A stretch of DNA of 58,539 bases from Lentisphaeria bacterium (GTDB lineage Bacteria; Verrucomicrobiota; Lentisphaeria; JABSQK01), in the NCBI GenBank assembly GCA_013215875.1, contig JABSQK010000029.1, forward strand, positions 1-58,539. The letters are read 5' to 3'. The notes beneath the pieces were generated by a model, which searched no databases, was not told the DNA's origin, and saw only the letters and a list, made by a program, of their open reading frames with translations. Below are positions 1 through 8,968 of the stretch, one piece after another (positions within the stretch are counted from its first letter, which is position 1; each line of letters starts with the position of its first letter). The position numbers were made by a program, and so were the translations under genes.

Positions 1-874
1 CGGTCTCAAGTCCATCGGTAGATATGCCTTCGTCTTTCAAATTCTGAATGACAATCTCACGGCACTTCTCGATACCATAATTGTGTACGACGTATTTCAG
101 ACGGGCCATTGTACGATCACGGCGATTGCCATGGTCGCGGAATAAGAGGGCAATTGCACGAGACATTCTTACCATACGATCTGCGGGTATAAAGGAGAAG
201 AGCTCCTGCCCAACAAATGCTGTCCAGCCCATGCCGCCACCAATGATGACTTTGAAACCGAATTCATCATTCCCGTCTTTATCTTTACGAACAACGGCTA
301 TGGCACCAATGCAGTTGATGAACGGTTGGGCACAGCCAGCGCCACATCCGGAAAAGGTAATCTTAAATTTACGCGGCAGGTTATCGAGGTCGCGACAACT
401 GGCGAGATAGTCAGAGACTTCCTGAGAGATGGTGCGCACGTTAAAGCGTTTGTATTTACAGGTTTCTGCCAGGGGGCATGATGCAACATTACGGTTTACA
501 TCGCCACAGCCGTGTAGGGTTGATAATGAATCTTCGGCTAGCATGCGTAGCATATCTGCCAGTGCACCGGCTTTGAGCCAGTGCAGCTGTATTGCCTGGC
601 GTGTGGTTATTGAAACTTTACCCTGTCCATAGGTTTCTGCTACTCGAGCAACATTACGCGCCTGGCTCGAAGTAAGTACACCACCGGCAATAACGATACG
701 AGCCATGTGATTGCCTGGATGACGGGACGCATAAATTCCATACCATTTGGCAATACTTTTCTCTTCAGCGGTCATTGCACCTTTGCGGGCAATTTCATCA
801 AAGTCGAGTATCAGGCCCTGGTCTTTTATGAGCTCGTCTTCACTGACAAAGTTTTTTTCTAATTTCCATTGCAT
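1..874 (-). CDS. Sulfite/nitrite reductase hemoprotein, N-terminal half (partial)
   Basis: The product is a siroheme and [4Fe-4S] sulfite or nitrite reductase, probably acting in assimilation of sulfate to sulfide. About 291 residues are visible; the C-terminal half with the cluster-binding cysteines lies beyond the window start. Visible hallmarks are the ferredoxin-like half domain with TTRQAIQLHWL, the substrate-site signature HGCGDVNRNV, the linker LPRKFKITF and the GGGMGW / HGNRRDR blocks typical of NIR_SIR proteins. The ATG is preceded by AAAGGA at a 10-nt spacing. It lies 14 nt behind the cysK stop on the same strand, so an operon delivering sulfide to cysteine synthase is likely. Sulfite rather than nitrite as the substrate is inferred from this neighbour. 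Confidence 0.85.
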   Translation of the reverse strand, partial: MQWKLEKNFVSEDELIKDQGLILDFDEIARKGAMTAEEKSIAKWYGIYASRHPGNHMARIVIAGGVLTSSQARNVARVAETYGQGKVSITTRQAIQLHWLKAGALADMLRMLAEDSLSTLHGCGDVNRNVASCPLAETCKYKRFNVRTISQEVSDYLASCRDLDNLPRKFKITFSGCGAGCAQPFINCIGAIAVVRKDKDGNDEFGFKVIIGGGMGWTAFVGQELFSFIPADRMVRMSRAIALLFRDHGNRRDRTMARLKYVVHNYGIEKCREIVIQNLKDEGISTDGLET

Positions 875-888
875 ATCTATCGGGTCCT

Positions 889-1815
889 TTAGTCTTTATA
901 AAAGAGTAGGGTTGAAATGTAGCGTTCGCCAGTATCGGGTAAAATACAGACAATATTTTTGTCCTGGTTTTCCGGGCGTTTGGCAATAACAATTGCTGCC
1001 AATAATGAAGCACCGGATGAAATTCCACCTAGAATACCCTCTACCTTGGCAAGCTTCTGGGCGCATTCTATAGATTCCCGGCTTTCCACAGTGATGACTT
1101 CATCGACATATTGAGCATGATAATTTTCCGGAATAAAGCCTGCGCCAATTCCCTGTATCATATGCGGGCCCATTTTTCCACCCGTGAGTACTGGGGATTC
1201 GATGGGCTCAATAGCGACGATCTGAATGTCTTTATTTTGTTACTTAAGATATTTACCCGTACCGGAAATTGTTCCGCCAGTACCAACACCTGCAACAAAT
1301 ATATCGACTTTACCGTCGGTTGCTTCCCAGATTTCCGGGCCAGTTGTATCATAGTGAACCTGAGGATTGGCTGGATTGTTAAATTGTTGTGGCATGATCG
1401 AACCGGGGATCTGCTCAATGAGCATCTCTGCTTCTTCGATGGCCCCTGGCATTCCTTCTTCTGAATCTGTCAGAACGATCTCGGCGCCGAGCTGCATGAG
1501 CAGTTTGCGGCGCTCAATACTCATTGATGCTGGCATAGTGAGAATGAGGTGATAACCCTTAATGGCGGCATTCAATGCCAGACCGATGCCGGTATTACCG
1601 GATGTAGGCTCGATAATTGTACCGCCGGGTTTTAAGCTGCCATCTTTCTCTGCAGCCTCAATCATCGCCTTGCCAATACGGTCTTTTACACTCTGGCCAG
1701 GGTTGAAAGATTCCATCTTGGCAATGATATTGCCGGGTAAATCTTTACTGATTTTATTCAGCCGAACCAATGGGGTGTTACCAATTAATTCACTCAGGTC
1801 GTCTACTATATTCAT
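889..1815 (-). pseudogene. cysK: Cysteine synthase A interrupted by an in-frame TAA
   Basis: This is O-acetylserine sulfhydrylase, a PLP enzyme that makes cysteine from O-acetylserine and sulfide. Read through, it gives about 307 residues, the normal family length. It has the PLP lysine in [13 protein letters not shown] (K44), the substrate loop TSGNTG, the phosphate-binding [10 protein letters not shown] and the C-terminal ILPDTGERY block. Codon 192 is TAA (1242-1240), directly after GTGKYLK and before [12 protein letters not shown]. The frame is unchanged on both sides, and families normally carry E or K there, so a single substitution explains it. I start at the ATG at 1815; an upstream TTG at 1845 is possible but lacks a ribosome site. 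It may be a nonsense mutation, a base-call error or a readthrough site. Confidence 0.85.
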
Positions 1816-2033
1816 ATGTGATTCTATTCTATGGTTTACGTTCAAAAACGGAGGTCCAAAGATACTGATAAATGCTTGAAGATCAAGCGCTCAGACAAGG
1901 AATTGGCTTCTTGAGAATGGTTCTCATTAATTTGCGCCAAAAGGAGCCCTGACAGAGCTAAATAATCAGTCATTTTTCGATCAAATCTTGTGCCTATTCA
2001 TGAACTAAAACTATAGTATGAACAGGAGCTGAA

Positions 2034-2572
2034 ATGAAAACAGATGAGTTAATACATGACTTGGTTAAAGATCTCGATGTTTTAATCAAGTTTTACGAAA
2101 GCCTGAAATTTCTGGATCCATTGATCGTACAGAAAATTCCAAATCTTGGGCCTGGTCTATTCTACAAGTAGCTGAGCACCTGCATATCACCGGAACTCTT
2201 TATATGCCCAAATTAGAAAGTGCTTTGGAAGCATTGCCCAAAGCCGTGGTGGATTATAAGCAAGGATTTGTGATCAAACGCTTTATTCGATTTGCCTCGC
2301 CAGAAAATAAACTAAAGCTTAAAGCACCGAAATTATTTAAGCCTGTGGATCAGGAAAATCCGGCTGCTTCAATAATTGATAAATTGATTCAGCAACAGAA
2401 AAAATTAACTAAGCTGATGAATCAGGCAATGGGTCTGAATCTAAATCATGGAAAATTTCCCAGTCCCATAACAACGCTTTTGAAATTCACACCCGGACAG
2501 GCATTCTTATTATTGGTACGCCATCAGCAACGTCATTGTCTACAGATTGAGCGATTGCTGCCAGCCGAATAA
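2034..2572 (+). pseudogene. DinB-like four-helix protein with a frameshift
   Basis: A DinB/YfiT-type metal-binding helical bundle is suggested by SWAWSILQVAEHLHITG, a tryptophan followed by a conserved Glu-His-Leu. The start ATG has a good AGGAGC site. The first frame reads about 45 codons and ends in TAG at 2169. The second frame carries the rest, with residues matching the family fold, to the stop at 2572. The frames join naturally near 2105-2115 if one T was lost from the run after TTT (a K-F-S-G-S reading). Function is unknown; DinB-like proteins are usually thiol-dependent transferases. The frameshift is clear from the sequence, but whether it is real or a homopolymer error cannot be told. 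Confidence 0.6.
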
Positions 2573-2630
2573 TCCCAACCTTGAATGATCCCCATCAATA
2601 ATAACTATCTACTTTTAACTATAAACGAAA

Positions 2631-3731
2631 TCAGGTACTGACTCTGAAGAAAACAACATCCCCGTCTTTCATGATATAGTCTTTGCCCTCAACGCCCATT
2701 TTACCGGCTTCCTGGGCTGCCTTTGATGAACCAAGTTCATTGATTACATCGAAGGGTGTGACCTCAGCGCGAATAAATCCTTTTTCGAAATCTGTATGAA
2801 TGACGCCTGCAGCCTGAGGAGCTTTGGTTCCTTGAGCGATCGTCCAGGCACGGACTTCCTGTTCTCCGGATGTAAGATATGTAATAAGACCAAGAGTCGA
2901 ATAGCTTGTTTTAATTAAGCGGTCGAGACCGGACTCTTCGAGACCCAGGTCTTCAAGAAACTCTTTTGCTTCATCATTCTCCAATTGCCCAATCTCTTCT
3001 TCGATCTTCGCACAGATGGGTACCACAACCGAGCCTTCAGCTTCAGCAAATTCTTTTACGAGTTTTACATAGTCGTTATCCATGTCCGGCAAATCATCCT
3101 CGCCGACATTGGGTGCGTAGATGACGAGCTTGCTGGTGATGAAGCGGTATTCGCTGATCTTACTCCAGTCATCTTCTGTAAGCTCAATTGTCCGTAGCGG
3201 TTTCTCATCATTGAAATGCTCAACGACTTTGTTTAATACGTCGATGGATGCAATGGCATCCTTATCACCGCTCTTGGTTTTCTTTCCCAGATGCTCAATG
3301 GCATTTGTCGCAAGATCGAGGTCGGCTAGAATTAATTCGAGGTTGATTGTTTGTATATCGGCTATGGGATCGACTTTTCCATCTACATGAACGACCTGGC
3401 CATCATCGAAACAGCGTACGACATGCACGATGGCATTTGTATGGTGGATGTTTTCGAGAAATTGATTGCCCCGGCCTTCACCTTGAGATGCACCCTTTAC
3501 CAAACCGGCGATATCGACAAACTCAATGGTTGCATAAATTTTTGAATGGGGTGCCTCGATTTCGACTAATCGATCGACGCGGGGATCTGGCACCGTAACG
3601 ATACCGATATTGGGTTCGATTGTGCAGAATGGATAATTCGCTGCTTCTGCACCGGCTTTGGTGATCGCATTAAACAATGTAGATTTACCCACGTTGGGCA
3701 ATCCGACTAAACCACAGGATAGGCCTGCCAT
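2631..3731 (-). CDS. ychF: Ribosome-associated ATPase YchF/OLA1
   Basis: This is an Obg-family P-loop protein that binds ATP and associates with ribosomes. The P-loop GLPNVGKST sits near residue 10, with FVDIAGLVKGASQGEG as switch II. NAIVHVVRCF and a C-terminal TGS domain containing IHTDFEKGFIRAEV follow. At 366 residues it has the usual length. The start has an excellent AAGGAG site. It is a single-gene unit convergent with the DinB-like gene and not obviously co-transcribed with the zinc-ribbon gene upstream. No oddities are seen. Confidence 0.96.
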   Translation of the reverse strand: MAGLSCGLVGLPNVGKSTLFNAITKAGAEAANYPFCTIEPNIGIVTVPDPRVDRLVEIEAPHSKIYATIEFVDIAGLVKGASQGEGRGNQFLENIHHTNAIVHVVRCFDDGQVVHVDGKVDPIADIQTINLELILADLDLATNAIEHLGKKTKSGDKDAIASIDVLNKVVEHFNDEKPLRTIELTEDDWSKISEYRFITSKLVIYAPNVGEDDLPDMDNDYVKLVKEFAEAEGSVVVPICAKIEEEIGQLENDEAKEFLEDLGLEESGLDRLIKTSYSTLGLITYLTSGEQEVRAWTIAQGTKAPQAAGVIHTDFEKGFIRAEVTPFDVINELGSSKAAQEAGKMGVEGKDYIMKDGDVVFFRVST

Positions 3732-3836
3732 AATAACTCCTTAAAAATTAAGGGACTAAGTTTAGAGCATTGCTCATAATAGTCAAGTAGTCTGTTCGGA
3801 GCTAAGTACTGTTTAACAAAGGGGCATTAAACTTTC

Positions 3837-4961
3837 TTATAAAACTGTGGTCGTCAGTTCTAAGAGCTCCCCATAATTTTCATTTGAAGAGCCCATAAAA
3901 ATTAATACAATCACGCCTATGATGAGAATGAGTGCTGCCAGGACGGCCAAAGTAATTTTCACCCAGCTCCATGGTCGTTCACCCTGCACTTCACCTGTCC
4001 GGGCATTTATCATCGTACGATAAAGTTTTTCATTATAACGATAGGGGCTGATCCATACGGGTAAGAGAATGTGTTTAAACGTCAAATTTTGGTAATCTGT
4101 ATTTGTGGAATGTATGCGTTGGTGATCGCCACCAATGTCCCACCTGATCTTGTCCCTTATGGGGTCCTGCATATCGTCTTTGGCATTTTCGAATCCATCA
4201 ACGACACCCAGCTGGTAGCTCTCTGTACGAAAACCAGTGAGGTAATCCGTATTATGCTCTGTGAGATTCCCCAGGTCCCATGGCTCGAGTTCCTTCAATA
4301 ATTTATAGGGCAGGGATGTGCTTGCGGGTATGAGGATGTCATCGAAATTATTATAGACGGTACCTGAACATCTGTGCCAACGGGTTTTACGGACCTGCCT
4401 GGTTCTGGTTACGCTATTTCCTTTACTGTCTGTAGTTGTATAGGTTTCAGTCGTCCAATAATCCTCTCCGCGTTCACCCGTATAAAATGTGACAGTAAAT
4501 GAATCAAATGTCCAGAAGGGCATATACATACCATGAATGCCATTCAAACGCGCCCGCTTTTTCAAATTATTTGGGGCAAACCATAAACTGTCAATCCATT
4601 TCAGGTGCAAGTCATCTGCTTCGCTCATTTCAATTTTAAATGGCAGCAGTGATTTCGGTTTGATTTGTTTTTTGCTTTTCTTTTCAGTACTCAATGGCGA
4701 GGCGCAATAGGGACATTCATCGGAACTAATAGAGCTGTCGAAAGTTGCTTCAGCACCACAGACACCGCACTTAACAGTAATGTCCTCTGTACTTTCCTCA
4801 CGTGATTCAAGTTTCGCTATATGGCCCTCAAAATCGAGTTCTTTGATGTCCTCTTCGCTTTGTGGAATGATATTTTCAAAACCACAGTATTCACATTTCA
4901 GGTTGGCAGTACCCGGATTAAAAACCAGCGATGCGCCACATTGGCCGCAAGGATATTTCAT
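3837..4961 (-). CDS. Double zinc-ribbon membrane protein
   Basis: The 374-residue protein begins with two rubredoxin-like zinc ribbons: Cys5/Cys8/Cys23/Cys26 and Cys65/Cys68/Cys83/Cys86. A large central domain rich in aromatic residues (HGMYMPFWTFDSFT, WTTETYTTT) follows. It ends in one membrane helix at about residues 345-365 and a short tail. The architecture resembles conserved zinc-ribbon membrane proteins of unknown function that are often misannotated as helicase or primosomal proteins because of the ribbon. Nothing in it supports a nuclease or helicase activity. It stands alone between ychF and a divergent esterase. Confidence 0.75.
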   Translation of the reverse strand: MKYPCGQCGASLVFNPGTANLKCEYCGFENIIPQSEEDIKELDFEGHIAKLESREESTEDITVKCGVCGAEATFDSSISSDECPYCASPLSTEKKSKKQIKPKSLLPFKIEMSEADDLHLKWIDSLWFAPNNLKKRARLNGIHGMYMPFWTFDSFTVTFYTGERGEDYWTTETYTTTDSKGNSVTRTRQVRKTRWHRCSGTVYNNFDDILIPASTSLPYKLLKELEPWDLGNLTEHNTDYLTGFRTESYQLGVVDGFENAKDDMQDPIRDKIRWDIGGDHQRIHSTNTDYQNLTFKHILLPVWISPYRYNEKLYRTMINARTGEVQGERPWSWVKITLAVLAALILIIGVIVLIFMGSSNENYGELLELTTTVL

Positions 4962-5208
4962 TGAATCTGAGATATGGATTCCTTTTTCATTTCATTGTTT
5001 AATAAACCAGAAGGCATGAGCAGTGCACAAAGCCGAACGCATAATAACCCCATGGTATTCATTGGCAATACCTGTTTAACTTAGAGCTTAAGATGCTACT
5101 GTGCTAGTGTTCTGTCAACTTTTAAATCTCTCTTGCCAACGCGTAATTTAGTGTTGACAAAGCACGTGTGGAATTTTGCAGAACATTGAAAAATAAATAA
5201 GGACTGAT

Positions 5209-5958
5209 ATGAGCACTATTTACGGGAATCTGGAGGCATCCACCACCGACGCATCTCCACAGATTGATTGTTATATTGCAGAAAAAAATGACCAGGCCAT
5301 TGCTGTTATTATATTCCCCGGTGGCGGTTATGGCAAACTGGCAGCTCACGAAGGCAGCGACTATGCTGAATTTTTTAATGCGCATAATATCTCTGCATTT
5401 GTAGTAAAATACCGCCTTGGTACAGAAGGGTATAAACACCCGGCAATGCTTGAAGATGCCTTAGCAGCAATTGAAACTGTGCGAAAATCCGCAGATGAAT
5501 TCGGCATTAACTCAAATAAAATTGGCATTATGGGATCCTCTGCCGGTGGTCACCTGGTTTCTCATGCGATGACCGCATATGACCGCTACAAAAGCTCAGT
5601 ATCATTGCGGCCGGATTTTGCTATCCTTTGTTACCCGGTGATTACTATGTCGGGTGAATTTATACATATGGGCTCGCGCACTAATTTAATTGGCGACAAC
5701 CCGACTGAAGATTTAATTCATGAGGTGAATTCTTTGGCACATGTGACTGCTGATACGCCACCGGCATTTATATGGCACACCTGGGAAGACCAAAGTGTGC
5801 CAGTAGAAAATGCCATACTCTTCGCCAGCGCATTGAGAAAACATAATGTGAAACTGGAGCTGCATATATATGAAAAAGGATCACACGGACTCGCACTGAA
5901 TGCAGATTTTTCATGGAGTCAGGATTGCCTGCGCTGGATAAAACTGCAGTTTAGTTAA
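5209..5958 (+). CDS. Alpha/beta-hydrolase, esterase/acetylxylan-esterase-like
   Basis: A 249-residue serine hydrolase of the BD-FAE/HSL type. It has an oxyanion loop IIFPGGGYG, the nucleophile elbow GSSAGGH, a predicted acid in WHTWEDQSVP and a catalytic His in EKGSHGLAL. There is no signal peptide, so it is cytoplasmic. Such enzymes usually remove acyl groups from imported sugars, which suits a genome rich in glycosidases, but the substrate is inferred only. The start ATG follows AAGGA at 5-nt spacing. A TTGACA hexamer lies at 5154-5159, but no convincing -10 partner is seen. Confidence 0.85.
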   Translation: MSTIYGNLEASTTDASPQIDCYIAEKNDQAIAVIIFPGGGYGKLAAHEGSDYAEFFNAHNISAFVVKYRLGTEGYKHPAMLEDALAAIETVRKSADEFGINSNKIGIMGSSAGGHLVSHAMTAYDRYKSSVSLRPDFAILCYPVITMSGEFIHMGSRTNLIGDNPTEDLIHEVNSLAHVTADTPPAFIWHTWEDQSVPVENAILFASALRKHNVKLELHIYEKGSHGLALNADFSWSQDCLRWIKLQFS

Positions 5959-6114
5959 AATACACAAATACATAAGTCATCGCTGATTAGGCTATGCTCC
6001 AAAACCCCCTTCCACAATTTCTCACAAATAGTTTTTTTGCAATTTCTGTGAATAAAGACTTTTCTCCGTCGTTTTAGAGATGAACAAGTTAAATCAAATA
6101 ACGAGGAATTGAAA

Positions 6115-6906
6115 ATGAAATTAAAGGCACTTAAATTTATCGTAGCAGTTGCAGCATTTTTAGCAGCTACAAGTAGCCAAGCAGGCGATTGGAGCATCAG
6201 TATAGATTGGGATTTCCCAGTTTATAAATCACACAGGGCACATGTCCACCACTCACGATGTGGCCATCACTACAAACGAAGTAATCATCATACTAAACGT
6301 CGCGATCATCATACTAAGCGTCGTACTCATCACAGTTCATATAAATATACATACAGACGTAAACCAGTCGTTGTCTACAGACAGCGTGTTGTTTATAAAA
6401 GACCCGTTGTTAAAACAGTCTATAAAAAACCTGTATCATATAGGGATAGGGATCATCATGTGAAAGTCTCTGCAGCACATTGCGAAAGTACAAGTAAGAC
6501 TGCATGGGCTGCTCTGAATAATCAACACTACAACAAAGCACAATCCATATTTGCTGTCTTGTATCATCAGGATAAAACAGATATCAATATTGCCACGGGC
6601 TATGCCAGCGCCCTATATCTCAATGGCAAAGCCCGTGAATCATTCAAAGTCATGCAGAACCTGTTTCGATGTGAAAATGTTACGACCAGGAATGTGAATA
6701 CACAGGCTTTTACTGCAGCAAAATTACTGATAAAGCGCCTTCAAAAAGTAAGATGTCTGAGCAAAGGACAGAATTATTTTATGCAGGCGTCTTTAAGTTT
6801 CATAGTGAGCGATTTTTGTACTGCAAAATCTGCAGCACATAAAGCACGACATTTCGGATATACAGACAGAAGTATTCGATTGTTGGAATCAATGATTATC
6901 ATTTGA
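6115..6906 (+). CDS. Secreted His/Lys/Arg-rich protein with a helical repeat tail
   Basis: The product has 263 residues. A signal peptide of about 24 residues ends in SSQA. A strongly basic, histidine-dense stretch follows (roughly residues 40-80, with HH-xx-RR-type repeats such as NHHTKRRDHHTKRR), then a Val/Tyr/Lys/Arg-rich linker. A C-terminal half of about 130 residues looks like degenerate TPR helices and holds several cysteines. I do not recognise the family. The His-rich segment could bind metal or polyanions outside the cell. The start was chosen because GAGG lies 8 nt before the ATG; an upstream TTG is too close to it. A strong terminator follows the gene. Confidence 0.75.
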   Translation: MKLKALKFIVAVAAFLAATSSQAGDWSISIDWDFPVYKSHRAHVHHSRCGHHYKRSNHHTKRRDHHTKRRTHHSSYKYTYRRKPVVVYRQRVVYKRPVVKTVYKKPVSYRDRDHHVKVSAAHCESTSKTAWAALNNQHYNKAQSIFAVLYHQDKTDINIATGYASALYLNGKARESFKVMQNLFRCENVTTRNVNTQAFTAAKLLIKRLQKVRCLSKGQNYFMQASLSFIVSDFCTAKSAAHKARHFGYTDRSIRLLESMIII

Positions 6907-6968
6907 GTTTGGGTTAAAGATTTCTGGATGCAATTAGTTGTGACGGGCTAGAAAGGTGATGGAGAAGT

Positions 6969-6997
6969 AAGCGCTGCATTAAATGCAGCGCTTTTTT
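6969..6997 (+). terminator. Rho-independent terminator
   Basis: A perfect 11-bp stem (AAGCGCTGCAT / ATGCAGCGCTT) with a 3-nt TAA loop is followed directly by further T residues. It lies 62 nt past the stop of the His-rich protein gene. The opposite strand lacks a T tract after the stem, so it acts mainly on plus-strand transcripts. Confidence 0.85.
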
Positions 6998-7020
6998 ATC
7001 ACCTGGATTGGTTGATCAAG

Positions 7021-7809
7021 CTAAAGAAGCGTAGCCATTGCTGAGCTTAGAATTTTGGTTCCTTGAGCTTGTACTGCAATCGCAATATTGGATCTGACGC
7101 CTGCCGAACTCATTTCAGTTAAGGCGCGCGCAAAATCCGTATCCACTTGTTTCGAACCGGCTTCGCGCAGTGCGACTTCAGCATCCATATTTGCACCATA
7201 GCGATGCTTCATCATGTTTTGTTCCGCTCCTAAAGTTGAACGGTGCTGGCTCACTTTCTCACCAGCAGCATCTAATGATTCGATGGCCTGGTCAATGTTT
7301 GACATATCTCTGAGATCCAAATCGTCCAAACCCAGCTCGCTTAAACTTAGATCTGGAGTGGATAATGATACAGACTCGCCATCTGGACTGACTGCTACTT
7401 TCACATCGCCACCTTGCAGAATCTCTTTGCCATTGTAGTTGGCCGTTCTGTTGTTCAAAGAAATATGCTTAATTATTTCCTGAGCTTCGGTATTGAGTGA
7501 TTCCCTGTCTGCATCTGTCATTGTTCCATCGCCGGAGCGCACAGCAAGCTCTTTCAAGCGTGTTATACTGTCATTGGTATCCGCCAAACAGGCATCTACC
7601 GTATGAGATCTGGACATTGCAGACTGGATATTTTGATTTGCCATATTGCTGCGTTTTGCTTGATTGAGCAGACGCTCGCCTATTTGCAATAGGGCGGGAC
7701 TATGTTCGCTGGAGCTGCGTTGCCCGGAAGCAAGCTCTCCAAATTTTGTTGTGAGCGCATTATGATTACTGCTAATGGCGCTCGATAAATCGAGACTAAT
7801 ACTATTCAT
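7021..7809 (-). CDS. Flagellin (short form)
   Basis: A filament protein of 262 residues with only the D0/D1 core. The N-terminal half holds the LASGQR motif, heptad-rich helices and RLKELAVRSGDGTMTDADR. The C-terminal helix holds DTDFARALTEMSSAGVRSNIA and ends AMATLL. The variable outer domains of longer flagellins are absent. Residue 73 is a Cys (VDACLADTND), unusual because bacterial flagellins rarely contain cysteine. No other flagellar gene lies in the window, so it is a distant member of a flagellar regulon. The ATG follows AGGTG. A sigma-28 promoter and a 5'-UTR hairpin precede it. Confidence 0.93.
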   Translation of the reverse strand: MNSISLDLSSAISSNHNALTTKFGELASGQRSSSEHSPALLQIGERLLNQAKRSNMANQNIQSAMSRSHTVDACLADTNDSITRLKELAVRSGDGTMTDADRESLNTEAQEIIKHISLNNRTANYNGKEILQGGDVKVAVSPDGESVSLSTPDLSLSELGLDDLDLRDMSNIDQAIESLDAAGEKVSQHRSTLGAEQNMMKHRYGANMDAEVALREAGSKQVDTDFARALTEMSSAGVRSNIAIAVQAQGTKILSSAMATLL

Positions 7810-7824
7810 ATGATCACCTGGTTT

Positions 7825-7844
7825 GTAGAGTTTTTATGCTCTAC
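7825..7844 (-). promoter_or_regulatory. 5'-UTR hairpin of flagellin mRNA
   Basis: A 6-bp stem GTAGAG / CTCTAC with an 8-nt loop lies at the predicted 5' end of the flagellin transcript, about 15 nt before the start codon. It could protect the mRNA 5' end or tune translation. The pairing is exact in the sequence; the role is inferred. Confidence 0.45.
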
Positions 7845-7850
7845 ACAGTT

Positions 7851-7877
7851 CTATCGACAATTTACCTAGAAAATTTA
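7851..7877 (-). promoter_or_regulatory. Sigma-28 (FliA) promoter of flagellin
   Basis: On the minus strand the sequence reads TAAA, 15 nt, then GTCGATAG. The FliA consensus is TAAA-N15-GCCGATAA, so the spacing is exact and 10 of 12 defined bases match. It lies 42 nt upstream of the flagellin ATG, which places the transcription start near 7843. Confidence 0.88.
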
Positions 7878-7987
7878 AGAAAAGTTGTTTAAAAATGTGT
7901 ATGCAGGCTCAATTTTATGGAATAAATTTGCAGTTTTGCTTCGCTCTGATGAAAGTAATCGGCATTTAAGCCGCATATTATATGCGA

Positions 7988-8968
7988 TTAAAATTCGATT
8001 TCGATGACGACAGGCAGATGATCTGAATAGAGATCCGGCCCGATTTTACGTGAAATCACATTGATAGACGGACTGAGCAAACAATGATCGATAGGAATGC
8101 GAATGAGAGAATTTCCTGATGGCCAGCTTGCCTGATTTCCATAGCCCTGCCGACTATCATACAGATTGGCATCCGTTAATAAATCCTTGAAATAGGGCGA
8201 CCAGGGAACTGTATTAAGATCACCAATAATGACCGTATTTGAACCTGCAACAACTTTGTTGGCCAGAAATTTGAGTTGTTTATTGCGGTTAATGGAGTAA
8301 TCCAGGCGTCGTGGCGGCAAAGGATGCGTTCCCCATATACAAAGCTTTTTATTAAACAGCAAGGCACGAATGCTTGGCACTCCCCGGTTACCTCTTTTAA
8401 CAATAGCCGCCTCATCGAATGGAATGCGGCTGAGCATCGCAATACCAAAGTTATCATCACGCAAGGACTCTTTATGATGTGGATAATCAGTTCGCAACTC
8501 AGCAAGCGCATTCCACCATTTATAGTTTACTTCCGCTAATACAATGATATCCGGATTTTCGCTTTTTACGTAGTCCATAAAACGGTTGTAGTTTCTATTT
8601 CCTGAGTAAACATTGAAAAACAGCAGCTTCAGCTTTTTGTTTTCGACGAGAGCCACTTTTGTCCTCGGCACATAACCTGGGACAATTTGTGTTAGTAAAA
8701 AGAGAATTGGCAGTGTAATGAATGCAGCCTTCTTCCAGCTCTTAGCTAACAGTGCAACTATTAGCGCCACTGCATAGCAAACTAGGTACTGCATGTAAAA
8801 ACTATTTAATAAATCGAATATATAAAAAACCCGACCCAGAAATGAGCCGCATAATATGAGTGTTAGAAGGACTGTCGAGGCATCAACCAGCCCGATGAAG
8901 CTGAAAAGATTTCGTCGCTTCTTTGCATTTTTGCGTTCGTCGACTGTAGATACGTTTGCGATTCTCAA
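7988..8968 (-). CDS. Membrane-anchored endonuclease/exonuclease/phosphatase (EEP) protein
   Basis: About 326 residues with three N-terminal membrane helices (roughly residues 23-115) and an extracytoplasmic EEP domain. The catalytic motifs are all present: NVYSGN, LAEVN (metal-binding Glu), GDLNT and the final SDHLPV. The layout resembles YafD-type membrane EEP proteins, which act on phosphoesters of unknown identity. The best start is a TTG that overlaps the end of the HMG-CoA synthase gene by 86 nt. No ATG or GTG exists before the first membrane helix, so translation coupled to the upstream gene is likely. The exact start is uncertain. Confidence 0.85.
   Translation of the reverse strand: MRIANVSTVDERKNAKKRRNLFSFIGLVDASTVLLTLILCGSFLGRVFYIFDLLNSFYMQYLVCYAVALIVALLAKSWKKAAFITLPILFLLTQIVPGYVPRTKVALVENKKLKLLFFNVYSGNRNYNRFMDYVKSENPDIIVLAEVNYKWWNALAELRTDYPHHKESLRDDNFGIAMLSRIPFDEAAIVKRGNRGVPSIRALLFNKKLCIWGTHPLPPRRLDYSINRNKQLKFLANKVVAGSNTVIIGDLNTVPWSPYFKDLLTDANLYDSRQGYGNQASWPSGNSLIRIPIDHCLLSPSINVISRKIGPDLYSDHLPVVIEIEF

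Noticed and set aside
81-632. Open frames on the plus strand across the reductase gene
   Set aside because: They are the complement of a gene with clear NIR_SIR motifs, have no ribosome sites and low-complexity composition.
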